A DNA stretch of 64,000 bases from Bartonella henselae str. Houston-1 (GTDB taxonomy: Bacteria; Pseudomonadota; Alphaproteobacteria; Rhizobiales; Rhizobiaceae). The stretch covers positions 1,302,001-1,366,000 of the forward strand of contig NC_005956.1 in NCBI RefSeq assembly GCF_000046705.1, in the 5' to 3' direction. This document shows, one piece after another, positions 49,392 through 59,611 of the stretch. How positions within the stretch are numbered: position 1 is the first letter of the stretch; every line of letters starts with the position of its first letter. Below the pieces are notes generated by a model that did not search any database, had not been told where the DNA came from, and saw only the letters and a list, made by a program, of their open reading frames with translations. Made by a program: the position numbers and the translations under genes.

Positions 49392-50191
49392 ATGTATTAA
49401 AATCTGTCTTTTTTCATTAAAAGAAATTTTCTCTTTTCGAGTAACAGAAAACAACCAAAAAATTTGAATAATGAGCATTTGTAATTGAAAGATTCTTACA
49501 AAATCTTTTTATTTTTCAAACAATCACGCTCAATATTTGTGACTAACCTCCTCCTCATACCTCAAAAAACAAAGGTTCCTAAAAATGCCGGTTTGTAAAC
49601 AACCCGGCTTCTCTTGGCAGATTTCTACTGTTAACCATTTGTATGATTCACTTCATAAGCTCTACGGGCAAGCCATGCCTTAAATACCTACCACGTTATC
49701 TCAAAATACTTAATGTATAAAGTCTTACACACCTTATATCACTGTCCTAAACTACAGTGTTTCACGGCATAACTGGATAAATAAACTTTAAAAATGCAAC
49801 GGCGCTAAAACAATAAAAACAAAACAGATGTTATAAAAAATTAAATTTTTTTCCAATGAAATACAAAGCCATTATCCTAACGACCTGTTGTTATTTCTTA
49901 TAATTCAGAAACTCAAAATCCCAATAAAAACTCTTGAATATAAATTTATAATCGCAAAGAAATATGATAAACAATATCAGAAAGGGACGTATTTTATACG
50001 CTACATTTACATTTCACAACGTTGTACGCATATTAGGATAAAAATAATTAAGCGAAAACGTTGCTCAATCAATTTATACCAATAAATTTCTTTAAATATA
50101 AGAACTCTAAGAACAAAAACAACGAAATTCTACATTCAGAAACAAAAACCTCAAATAGAAAAAAACATCTCTCTCTTTTTTGTAAAACCTA
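49392..50191. other. Gene-free spacer
   Basis: About 800 bases. A 65-codon open frame at 49888-50085 (plus) is rich in Ile and Lys, as expected of random AT-rich DNA, and is not called. No RNA gene or repeat was recognised. Confidence 0.4.
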
Positions 50192-50974
50192 TCACACTCT
50201 TTTCTCTCTATGAGCAATAGGTTCAATACTGGCTTCAAAAAACATCTTTGTGTAGTCATTTTCTGCATGTAAATTGCGCAAATCATCATTGCTCAGCTCT
50301 TCAAGAATAATCCCTTTATGCATAATTCCAACACGTTCACAGATGTGTGCAACAACAGCAAGATCGTGAGATACCATTAAATAAGTGAGTTTTCTTTCTT
50401 CTCGTAATGATTTTAATAAGTTTAAAATTTCAGCTTGTACCGAAACATCCAATGCAGATGTTGGCTCATCAAGCAGCAAAACCTCTGGCTCAATAATTAA
50501 AGCGCGTGCAAGAGCAATACGCTGACGTTGTCCTCCAGATAATTCATGCGGATAACGATAAAGAAATGAAGAATTTAAACCAACGGAATTTAAAGCATCA
50601 CATACCCGCTCCTTTGGATTATCCATACCATGAATTTTGAGAGATTCAGAAAGAACAGTATGGACCATTTTTCTTGGATGAAGCGAAGCATAAGGATCTT
50701 GAAAAACCATTTGAATACGACGTAGAAAACCCTTATCTCTTTTTTTGGCGACTTCTTTTCCATCAAAAATCAAACGCCCACTATAGTCTGGTATAAGCCC
50801 AACCAATGTATTCAAAATGGTTGATTTTCCACATCCGGATTCACCAATCAAACCGTAAGCTTCACCACGCTTAATATGAAAATTAACATTTTTTACAACC
50901 GTTACTGCCTTGTGCTTATGCCCAAAGGTTACAGATAAATTAGAAATATCGAGTATATTGTCACAATTGGTCAC
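50192..50974 (-). CDS. dppF: Peptide ABC transporter ATP-binding protein (DppF-like)
   Basis: A 260-residue ABC ATPase: Walker A GESGCGKS, Q-loop VFQDPYASLHPRKM, signature LSGGQRQRIALARAL, Walker B EVLLLDEPTSALD and switch His in VSHD. The Q-loop sequence is typical of the oligopeptide/dipeptide F-type ATPase. Its start overlaps the stop of dppD by 4 bases. It is the last gene of the operon. The C-terminal oligopeptide-transporter tail is shorter than usual. Confidence 0.9.
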   Translation of the reverse strand: MTNCDNILDISNLSVTFGHKHKAVTVVKNVNFHIKRGEAYGLIGESGCGKSTILNTLVGLIPDYSGRLIFDGKEVAKKRDKGFLRRIQMVFQDPYASLHPRKMVHTVLSESLKIHGMDNPKERVCDALNSVGLNSSFLYRYPHELSGGQRQRIALARALIIEPEVLLLDEPTSALDVSVQAEILNLLKSLREERKLTYLMVSHDLAVVAHICERVGIMHKGIILEELSNDDLRNLHAENDYTKMFFEASIEPIAHREKRV

Positions 50975-51846
50975 GAAGTAACTCCTTCAACACCATTAAC
51001 AATCGTAGGATTATGCAACCAATTAGGATCGCGTTCAGGAACAGCTAAAACGTCAACAGGATTATCAAGCCGTGGCAAACTAGCTAGTAAAGCTTTAGTA
51101 TAGGGATGACAAGCGCAAGATAAATCACGCGCAGGCAATTCCTCTAATACCCGACCGGCATACATCACCAAAACACGATCACAAAAATCAGCAATCATAT
51201 TCAAATCATGGCTAATAAAAATAAGTCCTGTCCCAGACTTTGTTACAAGTTCATCTAACACTGACAAAACTTGACATCTCACCGTAACATCAAGTGCAGA
51301 AGTTGGCTCATCGGCGATAATTAAATCAGGTTCAGGAATAAGCATCATAGCAATCATCACCCGCTGCCCCATACCACCTGATATTTCATGAGGAAAGAGC
51401 CTCATCACATGTTCTGGATCACGAATATGAACGGATTCCAACATAGAAATTGTTTTTTCCCGTGCCTCAACTTTTGAAACACGATGATGAATACAATACG
51501 CCTCCATGATCTGATCCCCAATACGCACTAATGGATTAAGCGAATATTTAGGATCTTGTAAAATCATCGAAATACGCTTACCGCGAATAGTCTGCATCCG
51601 CGATTCACTTGCTGACAATAAATCGACATCATCAAAGCGCATTTTTTTAGCTTTGACGATTGCTGCTCTTGGGCTCAATTTGAGTATTGCGCGTCCAGTC
51701 ATTGATTTTCCAGACCCAGACTCCCCAACAATTCCGATTTTTTCTTTCCCCACGGAGAAGCTAACGCCACGTACAGCTTCTAAAACGCCGCGCGTTGTAG
51801 GAAAAGAAACACGTAAATCTTCTATCTCTAATAATTTTTTATCCAT
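50971..51846 (-). CDS. dppD: Peptide ABC transporter ATP-binding protein (DppD-like)
   Basis: A 291-residue D-type ABC ATPase: Walker A GESGSGKS, Q-loop ILQDPKYSLNPLVRIG, signature ISGGMGQRVMIAMML, Walker B DLIIADEPTSALD, and a C-terminal HPYTKALLASLP tail typical of Dpp/Opp proteins that bind at the transporter. I choose the start MDKKLLEIEDLRVSF at 51846, which overlaps the end of dppC by 8 bases; an ORF start 33 bases upstream is less likely. Confidence 0.9.
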   Translation of the reverse strand: MDKKLLEIEDLRVSFPTTRGVLEAVRGVSFSVGKEKIGIVGESGSGKSMTGRAILKLSPRAAIVKAKKMRFDDVDLLSASESRMQTIRGKRISMILQDPKYSLNPLVRIGDQIMEAYCIHHRVSKVEAREKTISMLESVHIRDPEHVMRLFPHEISGGMGQRVMIAMMLIPEPDLIIADEPTSALDVTVRCQVLSVLDELVTKSGTGLIFISHDLNMIADFCDRVLVMYAGRVLEELPARDLSCACHPYTKALLASLPRLDNPVDVLAVPERDPNWLHNPTIVNGVEGVTS

Positions 51847-52771
51847 TGCGTGGATCCAATATATCACGAAGTCCATCACCTAAAAGGTTGAATGCAAGGC
51901 TTGCAAACAATATTGCACACCCGGGCATTGCTGCCAACCACCAACTTGTCATCATAAACTCACGACCGGTCGAAAGCATTGCTCCCCATTCAGGACTTGG
52001 GAGTTGAGCTCCCAACCCTAAAAAACCAAGACCCGCAGCCGTTAAAATAATTCCAGACATATCTAATGTTAACCGTACCACCACTGAAGGAATACACATC
52101 GGCATAACATGAAAAAAAATAATGCGCCAAGGAGATGCTCCTTGCAAGCGAATTGCAGAAATATAATCAGATGAACGTATCGTCAAAGTCTCAGCACGCG
52201 CTAAACGGGCTATTGGTGGCCAAGCTGCAATTGAAATAGCAATGGATGCATTTTCAATGCCGGGTCCCAATGCTGCTGCAAAAGCAAGAGCTAAAATCAA
52301 AGCTGGAAAAGCGAGAAAAATATCAACCATGCGCATAAGAAGCGTATCAACCCATCCCCCTATATAACCAGAGAGAGTTCCAACAATCAGCCCTATCGGC
52401 CCCACAATAATTGTAGTAAGAAAAACAATATAAAGAGTAATCCGCGCACCAAAAACGAGACGACTAAAAATGTCACGCCCTAATTCATCTGTTCCGAAAT
52501 AATGCAACATAGATGGTGGCTGCAACCGATGAGCAAGATCATTGCTCATAAAATCATGGGTAGCAATCCAAGGAGCAAAAACTGCACATAAAATAATAAC
52601 AAAAATAATAATTAGACCGAATACGGCCGAAAAATTATGAAAGAATTTGATCACTGAATGATAAATTTTTTGTATGTTCGCTTGAACTATTGACCGCGGA
52701 ACAGCTTCATATAACCAATAACTTAAAGAAAATGAAGATTGCGGTTTATGATGATTCATTGAAGTAGTCAT
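51839..52771 (-). CDS. dppC: Peptide ABC transporter permease (DppC-like)
   Basis: A 310-residue inner-membrane permease. About six membrane segments; the N-terminal region (residues 40-65, FSAVFGLIIIFVIILCAVFAPW) and the periplasmic GTDELGRDIFSRLVFGARI are diagnostic of C-type permeases, and the EAA loop is seen as RAETLTIRSSDYISAIRLQGAS. It lies 2 bases after dppB and overlaps dppD. Confidence 0.92.
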   Translation of the reverse strand: MTTSMNHHKPQSSFSLSYWLYEAVPRSIVQANIQKIYHSVIKFFHNFSAVFGLIIIFVIILCAVFAPWIATHDFMSNDLAHRLQPPSMLHYFGTDELGRDIFSRLVFGARITLYIVFLTTIIVGPIGLIVGTLSGYIGGWVDTLLMRMVDIFLAFPALILALAFAAALGPGIENASIAISIAAWPPIARLARAETLTIRSSDYISAIRLQGASPWRIIFFHVMPMCIPSVVVRLTLDMSGIILTAAGLGFLGLGAQLPSPEWGAMLSTGREFMMTSWWLAAMPGCAILFASLAFNLLGDGLRDILDPRNG

Positions 52772-52773
52772 AT

Positions 52774-53847
52774 TCAGCGTGTCCTTGGATCAAAGATGCG
52801 ATAAAGTAAATCAGAAAATAAATTAATGGCAACAAAGAGCCCCCCTACTAGCAGCGTGCACCCAACAACTGCATTCATATCTCCTGCCAAAAGAGCATTG
52901 GTCAAGTAACGTCCGAAACCAGGCCAAGCGAAAACTGTCTCTGTCAATACGGCACCTTCTAATAAAAAAGCATAAGAAAGCCCAACAACAGTGATAATCT
53001 GAACAGCAGCATTGCGGAAAGCATGGAACCAAACCGTTCGCATCCAAGATAATCCTTTCACACGTGCAGTAATAATATATTCCTGATTAAGTTGTTCAAT
53101 CATAAATCCACGAGTCATACGACTAATATAGGCCATAGCACCGAAAGCTAAGATTAAAGCAGGCATAATAATATGACTAAAAACATTGCCAAAAGCCTCC
53201 CACTGTCCCTGCATTGCAGTATCCCAAAGAAAAAAGCCTGTTCTCTGTTCAAAAGAATATTCGTAAAGAAAATCAAGACGGCCTGGTCCACCAATCCAAC
53301 CAAGCTTAGCATAAAATACCAATAACGCCATCAATCCAAGCCAAAAAGTCGGCGTTGAGTAACTCAGGAGTGTAAAAACACGAACAAAATAATCGATAAA
53401 TGAATCGCGATACATCGCGGCAAAGACACCAAACGGAATACCAAAACTCGTACCAATAACAATAGCAACTGTTGCAAGCTCTAAGGTTGCAGGAAATACA
53501 CGCATAATATCTGTTAAGACAGGACGCCCCGAAGTTAAAGCATCACCAAAATCAAACAAAGCTATATTATGAAGATAATTCCAATATTGGACAATCAATG
53601 GCTTATCAAGACCCAACTTATAAAACATTGCATCATAAGCTTCCTGACTGATATTATCACCAAGAATAGCAAGAACTGGATCTAAAGGAAGAAGATGACC
53701 AATAAAAAAAGTAATAGTCACCAAACCAAGCAACGTAATAAAGACTGAAGCCAACAGCTTAAATGCCTTGAAAAAAAATGCCCATACATGCAGATTTTTC
53801 TGCCGTAGTGACATTTCTCCACTTGCTTCTGGAAATGATAAAATCAT
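52774..53847 (-). CDS. dppB: Peptide ABC transporter permease (DppB-like)
   Basis: A permease of about 357 residues, longer than the common 310-340 because of an N-terminal segment and an extra loop (near WIGGPGRLDFLYEYSFEQRT). B-type features: FITLLGLVTITFFIGHLLPLD, a GLDKPLIVQYWNYL segment, STPTFWLGLM, and an EAA loop MIEQLNQEYIITARVKGLS. I place the start at ATG 53847; a GTG 21 bases upstream is possible. It pairs with DppC. Confidence 0.9.
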   Translation of the reverse strand: MILSFPEASGEMSLRQKNLHVWAFFFKAFKLLASVFITLLGLVTITFFIGHLLPLDPVLAILGDNISQEAYDAMFYKLGLDKPLIVQYWNYLHNIALFDFGDALTSGRPVLTDIMRVFPATLELATVAIVIGTSFGIPFGVFAAMYRDSFIDYFVRVFTLLSYSTPTFWLGLMALLVFYAKLGWIGGPGRLDFLYEYSFEQRTGFFLWDTAMQGQWEAFGNVFSHIIMPALILAFGAMAYISRMTRGFMIEQLNQEYIITARVKGLSWMRTVWFHAFRNAAVQIITVVGLSYAFLLEGAVLTETVFAWPGFGRYLTNALLAGDMNAVVGCTLLVGGLFVAINLFSDLLYRIFDPRTR

Positions 53848-53941
53848 CTTGATAAAATCCCCATACACTTAATAAAATATTAGTGTGGCACCCCTCTTGC
53901 CACACAGTCAAAAATTTATAATCAAGCACTCCACACACTCT

Positions 53942-55579
53942 TTACTTATATGACTGCGCATATTTTTCTGCATCATTGTAGTAAAGCCTAAAACTATTCC
54001 AAACCCATTTTTTTACTGCTGGGCCCATACCAACTGTATAATATGTCTGAAATAAATAAACCATAGGACCGTGCTCAAGCATATAACGCTGTAAAGCACG
54101 ATATTGTGTAATACGCTTATTTTGATCTTGCTCAAACAACGTATCCATCACCATTTTGTTGACATTTTCATCATAATAACCAGCACGCCAAGCCAAATAC
54201 ATATTGTGCTTTTTTGTAAATGTTGGATCAGGATTAAAAACATGATTTAATGAAGCAGGATGTCCATCAGGATCAGCACTCCCCCAACCCATAATAGCCG
54301 TATCATAATTTCCACCACGCACGCGGCTTAACAATTGGGTTTGTGCCATTTTTTCAATTGTAAACTCAATACCAACTTTGCGTGCATTTTCTTGGATAGA
54401 CTGCGCAACAGATGACATATATGTAAGACTACCAACTAAAAGATTAGCCTTAAAACCATTAGGGTAACCTGCTTCACTTATTAATTGCTTTGCCTTTTCT
54501 AAATCCAATTTAAACGGCAATCCCTCTTTCTCATCCAAAGCTCCAGGTATACCCAGTGGCATATAACTTGCACGTGGAATTGCAACACCCTTTAAAACAG
54601 TTTTTCCAAGGCTCTCGTAATCAACCAAATAACGAAGTGCCAATCTTACTTTTTCGTTAGCAAAAATTGCATTTTTGTTGTTCAACGATAAATAAATAGA
54701 CTGCGGTCGTAAAACACGACTAATTTTGACAGGCCCGCCTTTTTTTTCAATATCCAAGATATCCTCTGAAGAGAGATCACGCGCTATATCCACATCACCT
54801 TTTTCCAAAAGCAATCTCTGGCTTGCTGATTCAGCGACATGCTGCACTACAATCTGTTTAGTTTTGGGTACGTCATCTCCCCAATAATATTGGCTAGCCT
54901 GTAAGACAACTTTCTCCCCTGGAATCCAACGCTCTAATTTATAAGGGCCAACACAAGCCGAATGCGTTGCTAAATATTCATTGCCCATATCGCCATCAAC
55001 ACTCTTTGCTTCAAGTGTTTGGCGATCAAGCAAAGCAGAGGCATAAGACTGTCCAATCACAGTCAAGACAAGTTGGATAGGATAAGGCTTATCCAATTTT
55101 AGTTGTAAAGTTTTATCGTCAAGAGCTTGAATATTTGTTTCGACATTGTCTTTAGTAAACCCATAGTTTATCAAAGATTGGGCATAGCCCAACCCTAACT
55201 TAACAATACGCTGCATTGACCAAGCGAGATCTTGCGCAGTAGCCTTCCTTCCATCATTAAACTTTAAATCATGACGAAGATGAAAAACAATTCTCGTTCC
55301 GCCATCAAAAACATTCCACGACTGAGCCATAGCAGGACGCACTTTTGTAGGATCATTCCGATCATATTGCACCAAGGCACTACAAATATTTGTCAACAAT
55401 TCACTTGTTACAACCTCAACCGATTGCGCTGGATCAAAACTGCTAATTGAATCAATATTCCAAGCCATCACCAATCTATCTTTAGATGATGCACCAAGTG
55501 CTATTGGTATGAATATATTCAAACACCCAATTGCCCCTAATAAAATACAAAAATTCTTCAACATCCCTTTCTTTCTCAT
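53942..55579 (-). CDS. dppA: Peptide-binding protein of the dpp operon
   Basis: A 545-residue periplasmic solute-binding protein of the SBP_bac_5 family. It has a signal peptide (FCILLGAIGCLNIFIPIALGASS), then SISSFDPAQ and the family signature DDKTLQLKLDKPYPIQLVL. It is the first gene of the dpp operon in the direction of transcription and most likely the partner of its permeases. Sequence similarity to the two paralogues upstream is clear but looser than between those two. Relatives in Bartonella bind peptides or haem; the ligand here is unknown. Confidence 0.92.
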   Translation of the reverse strand: MRKKGMLKNFCILLGAIGCLNIFIPIALGASSKDRLVMAWNIDSISSFDPAQSVEVVTSELLTNICSALVQYDRNDPTKVRPAMAQSWNVFDGGTRIVFHLRHDLKFNDGRKATAQDLAWSMQRIVKLGLGYAQSLINYGFTKDNVETNIQALDDKTLQLKLDKPYPIQLVLTVIGQSYASALLDRQTLEAKSVDGDMGNEYLATHSACVGPYKLERWIPGEKVVLQASQYYWGDDVPKTKQIVVQHVAESASQRLLLEKGDVDIARDLSSEDILDIEKKGGPVKISRVLRPQSIYLSLNNKNAIFANEKVRLALRYLVDYESLGKTVLKGVAIPRASYMPLGIPGALDEKEGLPFKLDLEKAKQLISEAGYPNGFKANLLVGSLTYMSSVAQSIQENARKVGIEFTIEKMAQTQLLSRVRGGNYDTAIMGWGSADPDGHPASLNHVFNPDPTFTKKHNMYLAWRAGYYDENVNKMVMDTLFEQDQNKRITQYRALQRYMLEHGPMVYLFQTYYTVGMGPAVKKWVWNSFRLYYNDAEKYAQSYK

Positions 55580-55979
55580 TTTCCTTCCTTATTTTTCATT
55601 TTTTGTATTTTGCATTTTATTTTACCTTTTGCACACCTAAAATATTTCCGATGTATCGATTTCATCTTTCAACAGCATAGATAGCATAACTGCTAACTCT
55701 CCTGTCTAACTTCGATTAAGATAGATTCTCAAACATAAACCTATAATTGAGATGTTTATACCTGTATCACAGTCAATAAATATCTTCAAAAATTATCTTC
55801 ATACTGTTTAATATCGACCACCCCTACACATAAACTTGCACTTTAACAGTACTTGATAACAAATTCCCTCCAATTTTATACGTTAAATAGCGTTAAAACC
55901 ACTCTCATTCAGGAGAATATTGTCATCAATTACATCATGATTATACTTTCTTTTATATTTTACAGTACTTAAGACGCGT
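55580..55979. other. Promoter spacer of the dpp operon
   Basis: 400 bases without a gene, between the frameshifted binding-protein gene and dppA. It probably holds the operon promoter; no operator was recognised. Confidence 0.4.
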
Positions 55980-57604
55980 TTATTTTTCTATTTCACTATA
56001 AAAAATACGCGGTGAGCTATTCCAAACCCATTTTTTGATACCAGATGTCATAGCGACAACATTATACTTCTGAAAGATAAAAGCATAAGGTCCTTTTTGC
56101 ATAAGTTCTCGCTGCAAATCAGCATAGATTTGCGCTCGTTTTTTTGAATCCTTTTGAAACAACGCACTTTCAACTTTTTGATTCATACTTTGATCAAAAT
56201 ACCCATACTGCCAACTAGGATAGGCAGTATTTTTAGCCTCAAACCGATTATCAGGGTTGTAAATAAGACGTGAAGCCATGGTATGGGGATCGGCAGAGTC
56301 ATTATTCCATCCGACAAAAATCGTATCAAAAGCACGTGCATAAAGTTTTGAAAACAACTGCGTACCTGCTAAACGCTCAATTTTAAGGTGTACCCCCACT
56401 TTTTCTGCATTATCTTGAAGTGACTGAGCAATAGACAAAGCATAAGGGGAGCTCCCTACTAAAAAATTCACTTCAAAGCCATTTGGATAACCCGCCTCCG
56501 TTAAAAGCTGTTTAGCTTTTTGAAGATCAAGTTTAAAAGGCTGTCCTTCTTTTTCATCCAAAGCGCCAAGATTCCCAATGGGAATAAAGCTTGCACGTGG
56601 AACACCAACACCTTTGAGAAGACTCTTTCCAAGTTCTTCATAATCAATAAGATAGCGCATCGCCAAGCGCACTTTTTCATTAGAAAAAATTGGATTAGTC
56701 ATATTGAATCCCCAATACATCATGGACGGTTCCAACACTTTTTCAATCTTCACATCTGTTTTTGCTTGGAGATCTGCGAGATCTTCAGGAGTCAAATTAC
56801 GTGCAACATCAATATCATGCTTTTGCAACAATAAACGTTGTGTCCCTGGTTCAGCAACATGACGAATTAAAACCTGCTTCAATTTAGGCGCTTTTCCCCA
56901 ATAATGAGAACTTGCACGTAACAAAATAGCTTCCCCGGGCGCCAACTTTTTAACTGATAAGGACCAACACAAGCAGCATGATTAGCTAAATATTGATTTC
57001 CCATATCACCATTTTTTTCATGCTTCATAATTGTCTCACGATCAAGCAAAGCAGTAGCACGACTTGCGACAATATTATTAAGAATAAGTTCTACAGGATA
57101 AGGTTTATCAAATTTCATGACTACCGTCTTCTTATCTGGCGCTTGAAGAGCATCATCAACATTTTGTTCTGTGATACCATATTCATTAAATATTGCGGCA
57201 TTGGCCATCTTTAATTTAACAATCCGCCTCATGCCCCAAACAAGATCATGAGCATCAGCAGGCCGACCATCATTAAACTTCAAACCATCGCGCAAATGAA
57301 AAGTAATCATTGTATTATGATCACCACCTGAAACATCCCAATGTGTTGCCAAAGAAGGAATCATTTTAGCGGGATCATCTGTAGCAGCACTAACCAAACT
57401 ATCACAAACATTAAGAATAATTTCATTTGCATAAACATCATTGATTTTAGCGGGATCAAATGTATCGACTGCATCAATATTCCAAGCCATCACAAGGGTA
57501 TTGGCAGGTGTTTTTGCTTGCACTTCTTGCACAAAGACTCCCATTGCAACAAGAGCAGAAATAAAAGAACTGCTGCTCTTCAATATCTTTTTTTTCAAGT
57601 TCAT
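55980..57604 (-). pseudogene. Peptide-binding protein, broken by one frameshift
   Basis: A second SBP_bac_5 gene. From 57604 the frame encodes a signal peptide and the first 220 residues to SWRPGK, then shifts; the other frame continues from about 56945 with GEAILLRASSHYWGKAPKLK to a normal C-terminus (WNSSPRIFYSEIEK, 55980). Comparison with the intact paralogue (61267-62898, SWRSGEAIFLRASS) shows that a single base is missing in the G run of CCCGGGGAAG (about 56934-56943). Everything else is intact, so this is either a very recent loss or a sequencing error. Confidence 0.9.
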
Positions 57605-58052
57605 AAATTTTTCCTTTTAAATCTATTGCGACGATTAATTATTTTGAAATAAGATAGTATATAACAATAAAGACTGAACAAATACGCTTTGACGCCCCTA
57701 CAGAAACTTTCACGTTTAAATTCACTAGCTTACATTGCAATTAAACTATACAAATATGCAACATAGCTTCAAGCAACTAATATCACATCCGTATGACATC
57801 TCTTTTCCCCCTCTATAATAAGCCACATTTCAGACTCAACCCCACTATCCAAGGTGTAAGCCAAGTGAAAAGCCATCGTACAAAAATTTGTAGATTTATC
57901 ATTTCCTTAAACTATATCAAAAATAATTAATGTACAAAATTTAAAAACAATTACCCCTTAGACACCCAATCTTAAAGTGCACACTCACCCTTACCATATA
58001 CCTTCTTCAAGACTGAACTGAACAGACAGCAAAACAAAAGAAAACATCCTTG
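57605..58052. other. Spacer upstream of the frameshifted binding-protein gene
   Basis: About 450 bases with no recognised gene; it should hold the promoter of the binding-protein gene at 55980-57604. The right end runs into a fossil of a further copy. The spacer 58400-58984, on the other side of that fossil, is degenerate too. Confidence 0.4.
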
Positions 58053-58400
58053 TTAGAACTCTACCATCGTAAAAAGCTGTTTAATCTTTTGAAAGCTCCG
58101 CTTAAAAAGAAACCTTTCTTTTTTATCTACAATACAAAACAAACCTACAGAGATAAAACTCCAATGAGAAATATCGATTTTTCTAAACTCCATCTTTCTG
58201 AGGATGTCAGAGCTAATGAGAAAGTACATAATAAACGCAATCTTTTCATGAGTAACAAAATTATTCATTATCTACCCCCAAAAAGACATGACTAACTATA
58301 GGTCCTTTCCAATTTTGACGTTCATCATCGCTGTATATCCATTAAAATCATACATTCCTTCAACATCGCTTCCACTGGAAAATATTGTTTCCAAAAGAAA
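58053..58400 (-). pseudogene. Fossil of a fourth peptide-binding protein
   Basis: The minus-strand frame at 58053-58268 reads MNNFVTHEKIAFIMYFLISS, KMEFRKIDISHWSFISVG and VDKKERFLFKRSFQKIKQLF. It aligns without gaps to the intact paralogue: IFANEKVRLAMRYLIDY, LLKDVGIPRASFIPIGN and LDEKEGQPFKLDLQKAKQLL. Immediately upstream (to about 58330), VKIGKDL, a stop, LVMSFWG matches IKIEKRLTPSVIMWG. The rest is lost beyond recognition. This is a much older remnant than the other copies. Confidence 0.7.
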
Positions 58401-58984
58401 ATTTTAGAAATGAACTAAATAATGGATACAAATTTATCTGATCTTAAACTTCTCCTAAAAAACTGGAACTCATATGTAGTAAAATTACTTCCGGAAAAAG
58501 AAAGCTATCAAATAATAAAGCGTAACACAAGCAACCTAAGCGATTTAAAACCTGTTTTCCATAATACCATTTTGTTCTGTATTACATGCACAAGCATTTG
58601 AGAAGAGAACACCATACAAAAATAGAACAATACACTGAAAACTACTTTACCTTCAGCAAAAACCATGAATAAAAGAGCTTGATATTTACCTTATATAACT
58701 GCCATATCAATAATAAGGACTTAAAACTGATAATACAAATTGCACTTATAATGATTTCAGAAATAAAAAATTTTAAAACACTATTCTTGAAAAATAACTC
58801 ACTGAATTTTTCTTCACTTTTCCTGAAACCATATTGCTAACTCTGATAAAATCCAACATCATCCACTGCACCCAGAAGCGATAATCCAATGACAACAAGT
58901 ATATTAAACAATCAAAAAACTGTTCCCCATTCTTTTATTGTTCTACTGAATAACTTCCCCTCTAAAAAAGTTGGCTTTTCACCC

Positions 58985-59611
58985 TTATCGACAAAAACAT
59001 CCCTCAAGATGATCATTAACAATCCCAACAGACTGCATAAAAGCATAACAAATTGTAGGACCAACAAATGTCCAGCCGCGTTTTTTCAAATCTTTAGAAA
59101 GACGAAGAGAAGCAGGTGTTATAGGGTTAGCCAAGAATGTCTGAAAATCTACTGCTTCATAACGCTCCGATTGTGGTGGTTGAAAAGACCAAAAATACTG
59201 AGATAAACTCCCCCACTCTGTTATAAGTTCCTGTGCTCTCAATGCATTATTAAGTACCGATCGAATTTTCCCTTGATGACGAACAATATCTTTATTCTGC
59301 ATTAAGATTTGCACTTTTACTTCATCATAACGAGTAATTTTTTCAAAATCAAAGTGATCAAATGCATCGCGAAAAGAAGAGATTTTTTTCAAAATTGTGA
59401 ACCAAGACAGTCCTGCTTGAAAACCTTCAAGACAAATTTTTTCAAACAAACGGCGATCTTCAAAAACAGGTTTTCCCCATTCATTATCATGATAAGCACA
59501 ATAAAGTGGATCTGTACCAGCCCATGAACAACGAACTTTCCCATCTGTTCCCATGAGAAGTCCTTCAGCAAGCGGTATATTTACCGTATCAAAAGAGCGT
59601 TCCTTGATCAT
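58985..59611 (-). CDS. tag: DNA-3-methyladenine glycosylase I
   Basis: Tag excises 3-methyladenine from alkylated DNA. The conserved N-terminal [19 protein letters not shown] with the zinc-binding Cys and His residues, the helix-hairpin-helix region [14 protein letters not shown] and a C-terminal [14 protein letters not shown] are present. Length 208. I choose the start at 59611, which overlaps xseA by 23 bases, because homology extends upstream of a later ATG at 59554. It is coupled to xseA in the same direction. Confidence 0.92.
   Translation of the reverse strand: MIKERSFDTVNIPLAEGLLMGTDGKVRCSWAGTDPLYCAYHDNEWGKPVFEDRRLFEKICLEGFQAGLSWFTILKKISSFRDAFDHFDFEKITRYDEVKVQILMQNKDIVRHQGKIRSVLNNALRAQELITEWGSLSQYFWSFQPPQSERYEAVDFQTFLANPITPASLRLSKDLKKRGWTFVGPTICYAFMQSVGIVNDHLEGCFCR

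Noticed and set aside
49888-50085. 65-codon plus-strand open frame
   Set aside because: Ile/Lys/Tyr-rich composition is what random AT-rich DNA gives; no homology recognised.
58050-58295. 81-codon plus-strand open frame
   Set aside because: The opposite strand aligns to the peptide-binding protein, so this frame is its antisense shadow.
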